64,000 bases of DNA, taken from Copromyces sp. CBS 386.78 (Eukaryota; Ascomycota; Sordariomycetes; Sordariales; Sordariaceae). The position numbers were made by a program, and so were the translations under genes. Each line of letters opens with the position of its first letter. The stretch's first letter is position 1. This document shows, one piece after another, positions 34,889-46,977 of the stretch. The stretch covers positions 62,001 to 126,000 of the forward strand of contig MU839102.1 of NCBI GenBank assembly GCA_030685235.1. Direction: 5' to 3'. Below the pieces are notes generated by a model, which saw nothing but the letters and a program-made list of their open reading frames with translations, had not been told where the DNA came from and did not search any database.

Positions 34889-37800
34889 TCAAGGATCACT
34901 CCTCCACCTCCTCTTCCCGCCCTCAAGTTGCCCCTTCCTCTCCGTCTTTTCAGCAAACTGCATCAGCAGTCCCTGATGATATGGCGTCATCCTGCTCACC
35001 CGATCCCTCAGCACGTCTCCCCAGTTTTCCGGTCTCCAGTTCTGCAAAAACAGTGGGCTAATAGCCACCTGAACCGACTCCGGCGCATGGCTTATCACAT
35101 CCTCCTGCAAATGCTCAGGTAACTGGTTCAGCTGCTGTCCCAGGAAAGTAGCCCGCGACCGCGTAAGCGGGGATTCAGACGCGTTGCCGAGTTGTTCGCC
35201 TAGATCGTGCGCTAGCGCGAGGGAGCTGCGACGCGTTCGACGCTGGCTTGATGAGGGGAGCGGCGGGGGGCCCATGTTTCCGCTCCGGTTTGGAGTTTGG
35301 GTAGTGCTGGTGCTGGTGCGTGATTTCTTTGAGCCTGGCGTTGGTGTACCCTCTTGGTATTCTTCGTCATCATCACCGGCCGAGTTGCGCTTCCTTTTGT
35401 TGGCGCTGGTTGCCAAAGGTGCTGGTGTCCCCTGTTGACTTCCCCCACCCGGAGCCGGTGTTCCATTGCGGGCTTTTCGCTCATTATCTAGACGAGTATG
35501 CATCACCAAATCTCCCCTGTGGTTGTCAATCGTGTTGCCCGCCGCGGTCCTCTTCGCCCGGTTCTTTGCTCGGGCAGGGACTTCCTCGGCAACATGCTTA
35601 TCCGTCAGCCGTCGCCAGAGACAGTTGTCGTGTGGGATATCAGGGACCACAGTCTGGAAGGGATTATAGCGCTGGCCCGTGTTAGCTTCCTGGTGCCGCA
35701 GCCGAACGTAGCGGTCCCATTGCTCGTTCTTCCACTGGCGGTACGTGTCGTGCAGGTTATGGTCGCGGTTGAGGGAGGCCGCGTTTTTTTCTTCGAAGCG
35801 GTGGTGGCGCACGTCCGCTTCGATGCGGAAGTTGTACAGACCGGGACGCTCTTGCACGTCCCACACGAGGTAGCCGGCGTCAAAGGCCTTCTCGAAACAC
35901 CATAGGTGCATGTAACCTGCGTTGTTATAGGGGTCGTAATAGTCGCCCGTGTGGTGGGAATGCTCGTCAAAGGCGATGCGGTGGAAACCCTTGGTGATTG
36001 TGCCCCTGGCTACCGGGCATTCATTGTACCTGCATTTTGAGGCGTTGGTTTGCGCGTATCGGTCCGAGACTAAAAGGGGCAGGTTTTGAATCCACAGCGT
36101 CAGATGCCTGTTGGGTTGGTTTGGATGGCCCTCGCCGCGGAAGAAGACGGAGAGCTGCGACGCTGTGTATTGTTTCGAGTGTACCAGCTCGGCCCGGGCC
36201 AACGGCTGGCTGTTGGCGTAAGAAAACAGCTTCGCCGGGCCCTTTGGTCGTCCCTCTTCATCGTACTCGGTGCCCCAGGCTTGCGTGTGTGCTCTGTAGT
36301 AGTATACGTGGTGGGGATGGATACCACCACTTTGGTTGCGGAATTTGGAGGCTCGGATCTTGACTACCTCGTTGCCGGACCCCGGCGCTACCCACCTTTC
36401 TGGGTGCAAAGTACCGGGTGGGAAAACGGGAGGAGTCACCACCGGAGGCGGGTGTAGCTCTGGGGGCGCAGATCCTATGGCCGGTGGATGATTGGGATCT
36501 GGAGTCCCGCCGTTATTATTCTGAACGGCATGTGGACTGACACTCCCATGTCCAGGCTGTGGTTGAACTCCTGGGTGAGGTTGGCCTCCCACACCAGACT
36601 GTGAACCGGGGAATTGCTGGTATCCGGGGCCAGGCTGGACAACACCTCCTGCACCATATTGTGAGCCGGCAGCCTGCTGATTCCCGGGGTAAAGGTGCTG
36701 ATTGTTACCTCCGGCAACATTCGGCCAACCGGCCGGTTGGTCTTCAGGTATGGGACTCAAGTGGCCACTACCGCCCACTTGAAGAGGCTGTGGACTGTTG
36801 TACTGTTGAAGTCCAGGGTCCAAATACCCACTTGCACCTCCCTGGCCATGTTGCCTGCCGTTGATCTGGTTAAGTTGTTGATTTACAGGAGCCAAGTAGC
36901 CACTCACGCCTCCTTGAGGAGTTGGTGCACGGCTGGCTTGCTGGCTGCCATTGTTAGACTGGCGACCAATACCTCCTTGGCCGTGTTGCATGCCGTTGAA
37001 CTGGCCAGGTTGTTGATTCCCAGGAGCCATGTAGCCACCCGCGCCTCCTTGAGGAGTATGTACACGGCTGGGGTGCTGGCTTCCATAATTAAACTGGCTA
37101 CCACCGGTTGCATAACCAGTTTGCGCACCGCCCAGTTGCTGGTGTCCATTGTGAAGGTTAAGGAGATCAAGAGCAACTTCTTGATCGTTTGGTACATTGT
37201 TGAATTGCTGGCCTGCATTGTTGAACTGGCCACCACCGACTTGCTGATATCCGGTATTGTTGACGCCACCGGTGCCTCCTTGGCCATTTTGTCCGTTGTT
37301 GAGTTGGTGGAATTGATTATGAAACTGTCCAGCGTGTCCACCGCCCAAGTTAAGGAGGTCATAGGCAGCTTCTTGTTGGCCATATTGTCCATTATCGAAT
37401 TGTTGGGCTCCATTGTTGACTTGCTGTTGACCTCCGTTGTTAAACTGTCCATCTGTGCCTCTCTGTCCTTGACCGGTTTGTACCCCGCCGAACTGCTGGT
37501 ATTCATTGTTGAACTGGTTGACTTGCTGTCTTTCAGGATCAGGATACCTGTAGTTACCTACGCCTGCTGGAGCGGCCTGTGGTTGGGCATACTGCTGGTT
37601 TTCACGGTGAGGTTGTTGAGTAGCACCTGGAGCAGCTTGTGGTTGAGCAAAGTGCTGATCTTGAGGCAGAGAGGCTGGTAGGAGAATGATTTCTGGAACA
37701 GCTTGTTGGCCGGTATATTGCTGAAACTGAGGTTGATGTTGTTGGGTTGCACCTCCTTGACCATTTTCTGTCCGGTTGTTCTGGTTGGGTTGTTGATTTT

Positions 37801-39118
37801 CAGGTTGAAAGTGGCCACCAATTCCTCCTTGAGGAGCTTGTGAGCGGGTGAGGTGCTGATTCTCGTGCTGAGGTTGTTGGGTAGCACCTCCTCCTTGACC
37901 GACGTTTGAACCAGGAGTAGACACCTGCTGGTTGGGCTGATTTTCATGGGTAGGAACAGGACCGCCAACGAAGTTCTGGTCACTCATGTTTTGTTGTTGT
38001 TGCCCGCCGTGAGCAGGTGCTGCTTGTTCAGGGGCTGCAGAGGCCGTGGGCTGGATCTGGTTAGCATTGGAACCGTCTGCTGCTGCTGCCTCCGGCCCCG
38101 GACCGCCCTGTTGATTGGCATCCCAATAACCCGAAACGCTTTCTGGTAGCCATATACCTCCATGGGAATTGGACATGTTACGTACGTCTTGATTTTCAAG
38201 ATCATGGTTAAAGATGATCTCAGGGATAGGGGCCCCGGAGTCGGCGGGCTGTATCTGGTGAGCATTGAGTTCGTTCCCTCCTGTTGCTCCTGTCACCGGG
38301 CCTCCTCCCACTTGGATATTCCCTTGGGGTTGCTGGTTTATCTGATCATCAAGAATATTGCCATGAAACGCCTCGAACTGAGCGTAATTAAAATTATTGA
38401 CATTGATGTTTTGCTGTTCGTCATGTTGGCCATCGCCAGGAGCAGGCCACTGGCTCCGACCTTCAGCAGGTGCTTGTTCAGGGGCGTGATCAAAGAGCCC
38501 GTTTTCGCGCATGAATTCCGAAAAAGTCCCGTCACTCTCGTTGCTATTTGTTTCGGGGGCCGCCTCTGGATTGGGATTTTGAATCGATGGATCTATAAGA
38601 CCTTCTTGTTGAGCAGGCTGTGGCAGACCACCAGCTTGGGGATTCCATTGTTGACTGTATGCGTCAAGAGCTGGATCGATAGGGATCTCTTGTACACCAC
38701 CCGCCTGCGGAGTGGCATCTTGAACAGATGGATTTGGGGGCTCTTGGCTATGAGCATGTTGTTGCTCAACAGCCTGGGAAGCTTCCCATAGACTGAATGG
38801 GCTGAGACGTAGGTCACGGGTGGGCTGCGGTACACCACCCCAAGCCTGGGAATTGTCATGTTGTCTTGGTGGGGTCTTGGGTCCATGAGGGAGCTGTTGC
38901 GGACCATTGCTGTTGCCATTGCCGTCGTCATTAGCGTTGGGGGTACCCTCATACACTTCTGCTGCATTGAAGTCGTTCAACAGTAGCAAATCCGCCACCT
39001 CTTGATCTCCGAAAAGATCTTCCTCCTCATCCAAAGAGGCCATTATTGGTTGTTGGTTATGTGCTGCGAGATTAATTAAAGTATCCGGTGAACAGTTGCA
39101 CTGAAATTGGCAAGACAT
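34889..39118 (-). CDS. Q/N-rich protein with PARP-type zinc-finger-like module
   Basis: Single exon; 1409 residues from ATG 39118, or 1384 from the in-frame ATG at 39043 (start MASLDEEEDLF), which has the better context (A at -3). Residues about 50-900 are almost only Gln, Asn, Gly, Pro and Ala, a prion-like composition, with recurring modules and a repeated DLLNL motif. A compact domain follows at about 935-1130. It holds CRYNEC (near 1028), then I-x-KGFHRIAF, and MHLWCFEKAF 36 residues after the second Cys. C-x4-C / KG-x-x-R / H-x2-CF is the pattern of PARP-type zinc fingers, which bind DNA ends or nicks in PARP1. The C-terminus is basic with NLS-like KSRTS and RRTRRSS runs. I infer a nuclear role but know no named homologue; a chance resemblance is possible. 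Confidence 0.85.
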   Translation of the reverse strand: MSCQFQCNCSPDTLINLAAHNQQPIMASLDEEEDLFGDQEVADLLLLNDFNAAEVYEGTPNANDDGNGNSNGPQQLPHGPKTPPRQHDNSQAWGGVPQPTRDLRLSPFSLWEASQAVEQQHAHSQEPPNPSVQDATPQAGGVQEIPIDPALDAYSQQWNPQAGGLPQPAQQEGLIDPSIQNPNPEAAPETNSNESDGTFSEFMRENGLFDHAPEQAPAEGRSQWPAPGDGQHDEQQNINVNNFNYAQFEAFHGNILDDQINQQPQGNIQVGGGPVTGATGGNELNAHQIQPADSGAPIPEIIFNHDLENQDVRNMSNSHGGIWLPESVSGYWDANQQGGPGPEAAAADGSNANQIQPTASAAPEQAAPAHGGQQQQNMSDQNFVGGPVPTHENQPNQQVSTPGSNVGQGGGATQQPQHENQHLTRSQAPQGGIGGHFQPENQQPNQNNRTENGQGGATQQHQPQFQQYTGQQAVPEIILLPASLPQDQHFAQPQAAPGATQQPHRENQQYAQPQAAPAGVGNYRYPDPERQQVNQFNNEYQQFGGVQTGQGQRGTDGQFNNGGQQQVNNGAQQFDNGQYGQQEAAYDLLNLGGGHAGQFHNQFHQLNNGQNGQGGTGGVNNTGYQQVGGGQFNNAGQQFNNVPNDQEVALDLLNLHNGHQQLGGAQTGYATGGSQFNYGSQHPSRVHTPQGGAGGYMAPGNQQPGQFNGMQHGQGGIGRQSNNGSQQASRAPTPQGGVSGYLAPVNQQLNQINGRQHGQGGASGYLDPGLQQYNSPQPLQVGGSGHLSPIPEDQPAGWPNVAGGNNQHLYPGNQQAAGSQYGAGGVVQPGPGYQQFPGSQSGVGGQPHPGVQPQPGHGSVSPHAVQNNNGGTPDPNHPPAIGSAPPELHPPPVVTPPVFPPGTLHPERWVAPGSGNEVVKIRASKFRNQSGGIHPHHVYYYRAHTQAWGTEYDEEGRPKGPAKLFSYANSQPLARAELVHSKQYTASQLSVFFRGEGHPNQPNRHLTLWIQNLPLLVSDRYAQTNASKCRYNECPVARGTITKGFHRIAFDEHSHHTGDYYDPYNNAGYMHLWCFEKAFDAGYLVWDVQERPGLYNFRIEADVRHHRFEEKNAASLNRDHNLHDTYRQWKNEQWDRYVRLRHQEANTGQRYNPFQTVVPDIPHDNCLWRRLTDKHVAEEVPARAKNRAKRTAAGNTIDNHRGDLVMHTRLDNERKARNGTPAPGGGSQQGTPAPLATSANKRKRNSAGDDDEEYQEGTPTPGSKKSRTSTSTTQTPNRSGNMGPPPLPSSSQRRTRRSSLALAHDLGEQLGNASESPLTRSRATFLGQQLNQLPEHLQEDVISHAPESVQVAISPLFLQNWRPENWGDVLRDRVSRMTPYHQGLLMQFAEKTERKGQLEGGKRRWRSDP

Positions 39119-40722
39119 AAAGAGGGTTCTCGGACAGGCAGGTTATTATATGGACACAGAGGATGCAGGAGAATCACAAGAAGCATTGCTGGAGTTGAGA
39201 ACAAAGAACGGGTATATTTTTGGGTGTATAACGAGGTCCAAAACAATGGGCAAAGAAAGTCCAGTCCGAGTAAACAATGGTCTTGACAATGGAATTGGCG
39301 ACCATGTCCAAGACAATGGGAGTGCCGGCATTGTAACAGCGACTCCCGACTGTCACGCACAAGACGGACGACAAGGCCACATTGCGAGGACCAGCGGCAT
39401 CGGGCAAGTAAGTGGTCATGATGATCTTAAGAAGAAGGACGTTAGCTATATGACTTCAGACACGAAGGAGCAGCGGTGATAAGTGGAACGGGAAGGGAAC
39501 ATGGTAATCAGTAAACTAAGCAGTTTCTCAACACTATTTTTTTCAGAACAGGTCTGTGAATTTTGCGTATAGTTTCATCATATGAGGGCGAGCGATATGG
39601 ACGCCACTGGTGAAGTATGAAAAATGAATCATGTGTTGTTAACTTACCACTTGCCATGATGCCAGCGCGCGCATAGTATCGATCAATCATTGTGGCTGGC
39701 ACACAATGTTGACGGCGGCGACGAGGCCGGCCGTGTTTAAAGATTGAGGAAGACGGGGAGAAGAGGAAAAGAAGTTTCGGGCGGCAGAAATTTGCAGGCT
39801 TTTTGTTCCTCCAATTCTGTGGTGGGGAAATTTCGGCTGAACTCCGCTTTATCGGCCAGTTAGGCTGGCTTGGCAAAGTGAAGGGTTCAACACTTCAACT
39901 TGCAAGTTCCGCAATGGAAGTGGGCACCCATCAGATGATCCTTGGGGCCCGTGAGACCCTACCCGACCCAACTTGAGGAGTGGACTATCACAGGTCCCTT
40001 AGCAGATCGGAGTTCACGACCCCAAAGAAACATGCTCAAACAGAAGTCGAATCAAGACTCTTTCATATATCAGGCTCAGTATCGACCTTGCTGTTTAGTA
40101 TATGTACACTACACTATGTCTCTTGTAAACCAAAGTACCGGAATCGGCTACGGCCACACTACGTATAGGTATGTACCTAGGTAAGGTACCGTCGTTCGTC
40201 CCGTCAGCTGGGCAACTGTTAATGTCACACAGCGACAGGGCCCCTACGTCACGAGGAACTGGAACTCGAGGTTCCCCAGACCACCGGGATCCGGGGCTGT
40301 CACCTAACAGTCAACTGCGGCACTGGCTGTCCACCAATTCCATCTTGAAGCCCAGGGGCACTTGGCATCCTCTGACATTCTTCAATCTGATTCAAGTTCC
40401 CCCCTCCGTCTGGTGTTTCGGTCGAAAACAACGCGACAGGACCTTGGACTTGGCTTGCGACTTTGGATATCCCGGACCAACCACCCACTCACTATAGACC
40501 TAGTTGTCTAGTTCTCGCTTCTGGTTCCGACCTCTCCGTGTCGCCGGCAAACGTCCCTCCACCGGTCAATCGCATTCGCTCGCTATACTGCTATTAGAAA
40601 CACCAGCCACTCGTTTGTCCAGTCGAGCGCCCTTGACCCCGCGCGCGCGACCGCCAACATACCGTCGACTTGATCCCATACCACCGAGCGCGCGTGATCG
40701 CAAACATACACATTGGCCCAAC
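39119..40722. other. 1.6-kb divergent promoter region
   Basis: Lies between two divergently transcribed genes (Q/N-rich, minus; DIP2-like, plus). No supported gene, tRNA or 5S rRNA. A palindromic cluster of GTACC/TACCTAGGTA elements occurs at about 40168-40190. No ATG occurs in the last 200 bases before 40723, fitting a clean leader. Confidence 0.6.
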
Positions 40723-43700
40723 ATGGCCGCGGTTAACCCCGACCTGCAGGCGAAGCTGGACGAGCTACAAAGGGAGCTGGAGGTGTGTAGAGGAAAAATA
40801 CCTTGAGCCGTACAAGAATCGTACAAAAAGAAAAGACGCTGACCAGCTGACTGTAGGAGGGTGATATCACAGAAAAAGGGTGCGCCCGACACTTTCCGTT
40901 TCCTCACTACTACTTGGAACCCCGGCCACACATCAACCGGCTATCCGTCTTCTCGAGCCCGACTGTCCGCTGACTTTGACACCCCTCTTCTCTCTCCAGA
41001 TATCACAAGCGACGGGCACAACTGCTTGCTCAGTATGGCGTTCCTGCCCCCGCAGACTCCCAGCCAGCGGGCGCCCCAACCGGAGGAGGTCTTCGGCTCC
41101 ATTCCCCCGACGACACATCCCATGCCTCCAACGACCGCCAGCGCGTAGTCTCGGGTGCCGCCTCGCTCAACTTCCCGCCCTCTCGAGACTCGGCCGCCTA
41201 TTCCGAACATGGAGACTCCATGGCCTTTCCTGATCGCCGGGGATCTTTGGCCTTCTCCGACTACCGCCCTCAGTCCACCTACTCCTTCCAAGAGACTCAT
41301 CCGGCCGCTTTGCTCGCGCCTGGTGGCCCTATGGCTGATCACCGCCCGCCTATACGACCACACGACTCCCTCTTCCTCTTTCCCGCCCCCAACGATGCCT
41401 CTACAAGGTCGGGCACCATGGTGTCAGGAGACTATGCATTCAACCCCGAACAACACGGCGACTATGCCGAGCCGCCACCGCCCCAGCAGAACCCCTATGA
41501 CGGCAGGACCAATACTTTGTTGAATTCACAGGCCTACTTTTCCGATTTTGCCGGCCAGCAAGCCCACGAGCACCAACTCCAGGGCGATTATGGCGGCCCT
41601 CACAGATACTCCTCCAGCGATGCCTTTTCGCCCACCGCTGCTGTTGCGCCCCCTGTGCTCGCCGCGAACGATTTCCCCCCACCAGGAGCCATCCAGTTCC
41701 AGAAAGCCCTTGAGCCGCGCGAAGTCCCCTTTGCCATATACGACCCGCACGACCCCCGCAAGGAAATGTCCACCTTTGACAATATTGCTGTCGTCCTCCG
41801 CCATCGAGGTCGTAACCTTCCCAACCGGCGAGCGTACTGGGTCTTGGATTCCAAGGGCAAGGAGATTGCCTCCATCACTTGGGATAAGCTTGCCTCGAGG
41901 GCTGAGAAGGTGGCCCAAGTGATTCGTGATAAGAGCTCCCTTTACCGCGGCGATCGCGTTGCGCTGATTTACCGTGATACAGAAATCATTGACTTTGCCA
42001 TTGCCCTCTTGGGCTGCTTCATTGCTGGCGTCGTCGCCGTGCCCATCAACGAGATCCAGGACTATCAAAAGTTGAACCTCATACTGACATCAACACAGGC
42101 GCATCTGGCCTTGACTACGGATAATAACCTCAAAGCGTTCCAGCGTGACATTACCACCCAAAAGCTCCATTGGCCAAAGGGCGTCGAGTGGTGGAAGACA
42201 AACGAATTTGGCAGTTATAACCAGAAGAAAAAGGACGAACTGCCCCCTTTATCTGTTCCAGATTTGGCCTACATCGAATTTTCCCGGGCCCCAACCGGTG
42301 ACCTTAGGGGTGTTGTGCTTAGCCACCGTACCATCATGCATCAGATGGCCTGCCTGAGCGCCATCGTCACCACCGTGCCTGGCTCCAAGCCTGGCGACAC
42401 GTTTAACGCGACGTTGCGCGATACAAATGGCAATCTAGTGAGTCGCAGTTCTGCCAAAAGCGAAACATTGCTTTCATATCTGGATCCACGTCAAGGCGTT
42501 GGCATGATCTGGGGCGTCTTGTATGCCGTGTATGGAGGGCACACCACCATTTGGCTCGAAAACAAGGCGGTCGAGGTACCCGGTCTTTACGCCTACCTCA
42601 TTACCAAATACAGCCCCACGCTGATGATTTCCGACTATCCTGGACTCAAACGAGCGGCCTATGACTACCAAGTCGACCCTATGGCAACGCGAAACTATAA
42701 AAAGGGCATGGAGCCCAACTTTTCGTCTGTCAAGCTGTGTCTGATAGATACATTGATTGTCGATGGCGAGTTCAATGAGCTTCTTGCCGACCGTTGGTTC
42801 AAGCCGTTGCGAAACCCTCGTGCGCGAGAAGTCGTGGCCCCAATGTTGTGCCTCCCGGAGCACGGAGGCATGATCATCAGTGTTCGGGACTGGGTGGGCG
42901 GCGAGGAGAATATGAAGTGCCCGCTCAAACTGGAAATTGAGTCCGATACGGAGTCAGAGGGCGACAGGCCAAAGGACCCCGAAGAGGACAAGCCTACTAC
43001 CTCCAATGGCTACGGAAGTCTTCTGGGCGGAACGACGGTAAACGCAGCAGCAGAACAACGCGCAAAGAACGAACTGAGTGAGGTGCTCCTCGACAGAGAA
43101 GCATTGAAAACCAATGAAGTGGTGGTTGTGGCAATGGGCGCAGATGTTAGCAAGAAGGCTAGCAGCGAGCCAGGAACGGTTCGCGTTGGCGCATTTGGCT
43201 ACCCTATTCCCGACGCGTCTCTCGCTATTGTCGACCCGGAGACTGGCCTCCTCGCTTCGCCGCATACCGTAGGAGAGATCTGGGTTGATTCGCCTTCGCT
43301 GTCTGGTGGGTTCTGGGCGCTGCCCAAGCACACGGAACAGATCTTCCATGCTCGGCCTTTCACATTCGAACCTGGTTCCACCCTTCCAACACCGACCGAG
43401 CTGGAGTACCTTCGCACCGGTCTGTTGGGCACCGTTATTGAAGGCAAGGTGTTCGTCCTGGGCCTGTACGAGGACCGTATCCGGCAAAAGGTGGAATGGG
43501 TTGAGCACGGCACCGAGGTGGCCGAGTACCGTTACTTCTTTGTGCAGCACATCGTGGTTAGCATCATGAAAAACGTACCCAAGATCTTTGATTGCTCGGC
43601 CTTTGACGTTTTTGTCAACGAGGAACATCTACCTGTTGTGGTACTTGAATCGCAAGCTGCCTCGACGGCTCCGGCTACCAGCGGAGGACCGCCTCGGCAG

Positions 43701-46222
43701 TTGGATACGGCTCTCCTGGACTCGCTGGCTGAAAGGTGCATGGATGTGCTGATGCAAGAACATCACCTTCGTGTGTACTGTATCATGATCACCGCACCGA
43801 ATGCTCTGCCACGAGTGATGAAGAATGGTCGCAAGGAAATTGGCAACATGCTCTGCAGGAGGGAGTTTGACCAGGGCAACCTTCCTTGTGTCCATGTCAA
43901 GTTTGCCGTTGAGCATGCTGTGCTGAACTTGCCCATCGGTGTCGATCCCATTGGCGGCATCTGGTCTCCGGTGGCTTCGGAATCCAGACAAGAAATTCTT
44001 GCCCCTGCCGATAAACAGTACTCGGGCATCGACCGGAGAGAGGTGGTTATCGACGATAGGACGTCGACCCCCCTCAACAACTTCTCCAGCATCACGGATC
44101 TGATCCAATGGCGAGTGGCAAGGCAGCCTGAAGAATTGGCTTACTGCACCATTGATGGCCGTGGCAAGGAAGGCAAGGGCATCACCTGGAAGAAGTTCGA
44201 CACAAAGGTAGCAGCAGTTGCCCAGTACCTGAGGAACAAGGTCAAGATCCGGGCTGGTGACCATATCGTCCTCATGTACACCCATTCCGAGGAGTTTGTC
44301 TTTGCTGTCCACGCCTGCATCAACCTTGGTGCCATTATTATTCCCGTTGCGCCCATGGACCAAAATCGACTCTCCGAGGATGTCCCTGCCTTCCTCCATC
44401 TGGTAGCCGACTATAGCGTCAAGGCTGTCTTGGTAAACCATGATGTAGACCACTTGCTCAAGGCCAAGCCCGTTGCTCAACACATCAAGCAGTCGGCTCA
44501 GTTCTTGAAGGTCCTGGTTCCCAACGTCTATAATACCAGCAAACCACCAAAGCAGAACAGTGGTCTACGCGATCTGGGCATTACAGTCGACCCCGCATGG
44601 GTCCAACCAGGCTACCCCGTAGTTATCTGGACATACTGGACACCCGATCAGCGACGCCTGGCAGTCCAGCTCAGCCACGATACCGTCCTGGGTATGTGCA
44701 AAGTACAGAAGGAGACATGCCAGATGTCCAGCTCTCGGCCTGTCCTAGGCTGCGTGCGTAGTACCACAGGCCTAGGTTTCATCCACACGTGTCTCATGGG
44801 CATCTACATCGGCACGCCCACCTACCTGCTCTCGCCCGTCGAGTTTGCCCAGAACCCGGTCTCGCTGTTCCTCATCCTCTCGCGCTACAAGATCAAAGAC
44901 ACGTACGCCACCCCCCAGATGCTCGACCACGCCATGAGCATGATTCCCGGCAAGGGCTTTACGCTGCACGAGCTCAAGAACATGATGATCTCGTGCGAAG
45001 CCCGCCCTCGCGTTGACCTCTTTACCAGGGTTCGTCTCCACTTTGATGCTACCGGCCTGGATCGCACTGCTATCAACACGGTCTACTCGCATGTTCTGAA
45101 CCCCATGATCGCTTCCCGGTCGTACATGTGTGTCGAACCGATCGAGCTGCACTTGGACCCCAAGGCGCTGCGTCAAGGTCTCATTTATCCGACAGACCCG
45201 CTACGGGATCCCAAGGCTTTGGTTATCCAGGACAGCGGCATGGTGCCGGTGTCGACGCAGATCGCCATCGTCAACCCGGAGAGCAGGATGCTGTGCAGTG
45301 ATGGCGAGTATGGTGAGATTTGGGTGGACTCGGAGGCTTGCGTTAAGTCGTTCTATGGCTCCAAGGACCAGTTCGATGTGGAGAGGTTCAACGGGCGGAC
45401 GGTGGAAGACCCGAGCATTCGCTATGTGAGGACTGGCGATCTTGGGTTCTTGTATAACGTTAGCAAGCCCATTGGGCCTGGCGGTGCGTTGGTTGACATG
45501 CAGGTCTTGTTCGTTCTGGGAAGCATTGGCGAGACGTTTGAGATTAACGGGTTGAGTCACTTCCCGATGGACATTGAGGCTTCTGTTGAGAGGTGTCATA
45601 GGAATATTGTGCCGGGTGGTTGGTAAGTTTGCCCATGTTTAACTCGAGCTTTGGTGGAGTCTGCTAACAGAGTTCGATAGCGCCGTCTTCCAAGCAGGTG
45701 GACTGGTCGTGGTCCTGGTCGAAGTAGCCCGTAAAGCCTACCTTGCCTCTATCGTGCCAGTCATTGTCAACGCCATCCTCAATGAGCATCAAATCATTGC
45801 CGACATCGTCGCCTTTGTCAACAAGGGTGACTTTCCGCGTTCACGTCTCGGCGAAAAGCAGCGCGGTAAGATCCTTGCTGGCTGGGTGAGTCGGAAGATG
45901 CGCACCATCGCCCAGTTCGCCATCAAGGACATGGACAGCGCCGCCGCCGCTGGTCTCCCAGGCACATCCGCCAGTGAGCAATCAACCGGCGGTCACCAGG
46001 CCGGTAGTATGTCGGACATACCAGAGATTGCCAACCGCGCCAGCATGGCAAGCAGTCACCGCTCCGGTGGGCAACAGCAATCCCAGGGTGCCGGGTCCAG
46101 TAGCTTGCGGAACGTCGAGCCAGCGCCTCAGATCCTTGAGCAGAGGGAAGCCGAGCAACAAGCGCAAGTGCTCGAGGACATGGCCAGCCTTAGCATCCAA
46201 GCTCAACAGAAGTTCCACAACC

Positions 46223-46265
<43 letters not shown>

Positions 46266-46977
46266 GCAGATCCCAGTGGAGTTGCCCGCCGGTAACGATG
46301 GCAGCAGACGAGCATCGCTTGCCTACTCCAACCGCAGCGGTCAGTATGGCGGCTATCAAGGCTATGGCGATCCAGAGCAAACACCCACGCGACAGCGCGT
46401 TAGCTCCATGTACTACCAGCAGCAACAACAACAACAAGCGGCGCCGCACGGTTACGAATTGCCGGATTTCGATCGCTTTGGTGAAAGCGAGCCAAGTGAG
46501 CTGCCAACTCCGGTTCACGATCAGGGATATCAACAAGCAGGCTACGGTAACCAGCAGGGCGGTTATTTCAATAACCAACAGTATCAAGGCTATCCGCCCC
46601 AGGTTCAACAACAACAACAATACCAACAACAACAACAACAATTCCTACCACAACAGCAACAACAACCACAAGAGTACCTACAACAGCAACCGCCCACAAC
46701 CGGTGCCCCTCAAATCCGTCTCCCCGCAGTCGACGGCCGCGAACAACTAACCAATTGGGACTTTGGTTTCTCTTCAGGGCACGATATCAACGACGGAGGC
46801 GTAGAAGGCAGAGCAGGGCAGAGGGGAGGGTTCAGGGTGGTCAATGCTGATCCTATCACTAGCGATGACGATGATGATGGACCGGGCGGGACGGGGAGTG
46901 GGGATGAGAGTTGGAAGAGGGATGCGTATGCTAGTATGAATTTGGCGGGGACGTTGGGTGGTGGGGATGGGAAGTAA
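40723..46977 (+). CDS. dip2: DIP2/Cmr2 family protein: DMAP1-binding domain plus two AMP-binding (FAAL-like) domains
   Basis: Four exons: 40723-40782, 40857-40879, 41000-45622, 45681-46977. All introns have GT..AG ends and the joins are in frame, giving 2000 residues. Exon 2 is only 23 nt, but it is needed to complete the DMAP1-binding motif, ELEEGDITEKGYHKRRAQLL (about 17-36). The first adenylate-forming domain spans about 275-880 and the second about 1040-1620. Both have degenerate P-loops (SRAPTGDLRG near 452, WTYWTPDQRR near 1238), as is typical of DIP2. Animal DIP2 and yeast Cmr2 control a subset of diacylglycerols; the fungal protein probably does the same at membranes. The last 330 residues are Gln-rich with long CAA-encoded runs, absent from animal DIP2 as far as I know. 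Confidence 0.92.
46222..46264 (+). repeat. CAA triplet repeat encoding poly-Gln in the DIP2-like tail
   Basis: About 14 consecutive CAA codons, then CAG, giving a run of 16 or so Gln. Further CAA/CAG-rich stretches lie at about 46421-46440 and 46605-46690. Confidence 0.95.

Noticed and set aside
36695..37681. 328-codon plus-strand frame opposite the Q/N-rich gene
   Set aside because: It is the antisense of Gln/Asn/Gly-rich codons, which gives a long open but Leu/Val-rich frame by composition; no domain and no splice or start context.
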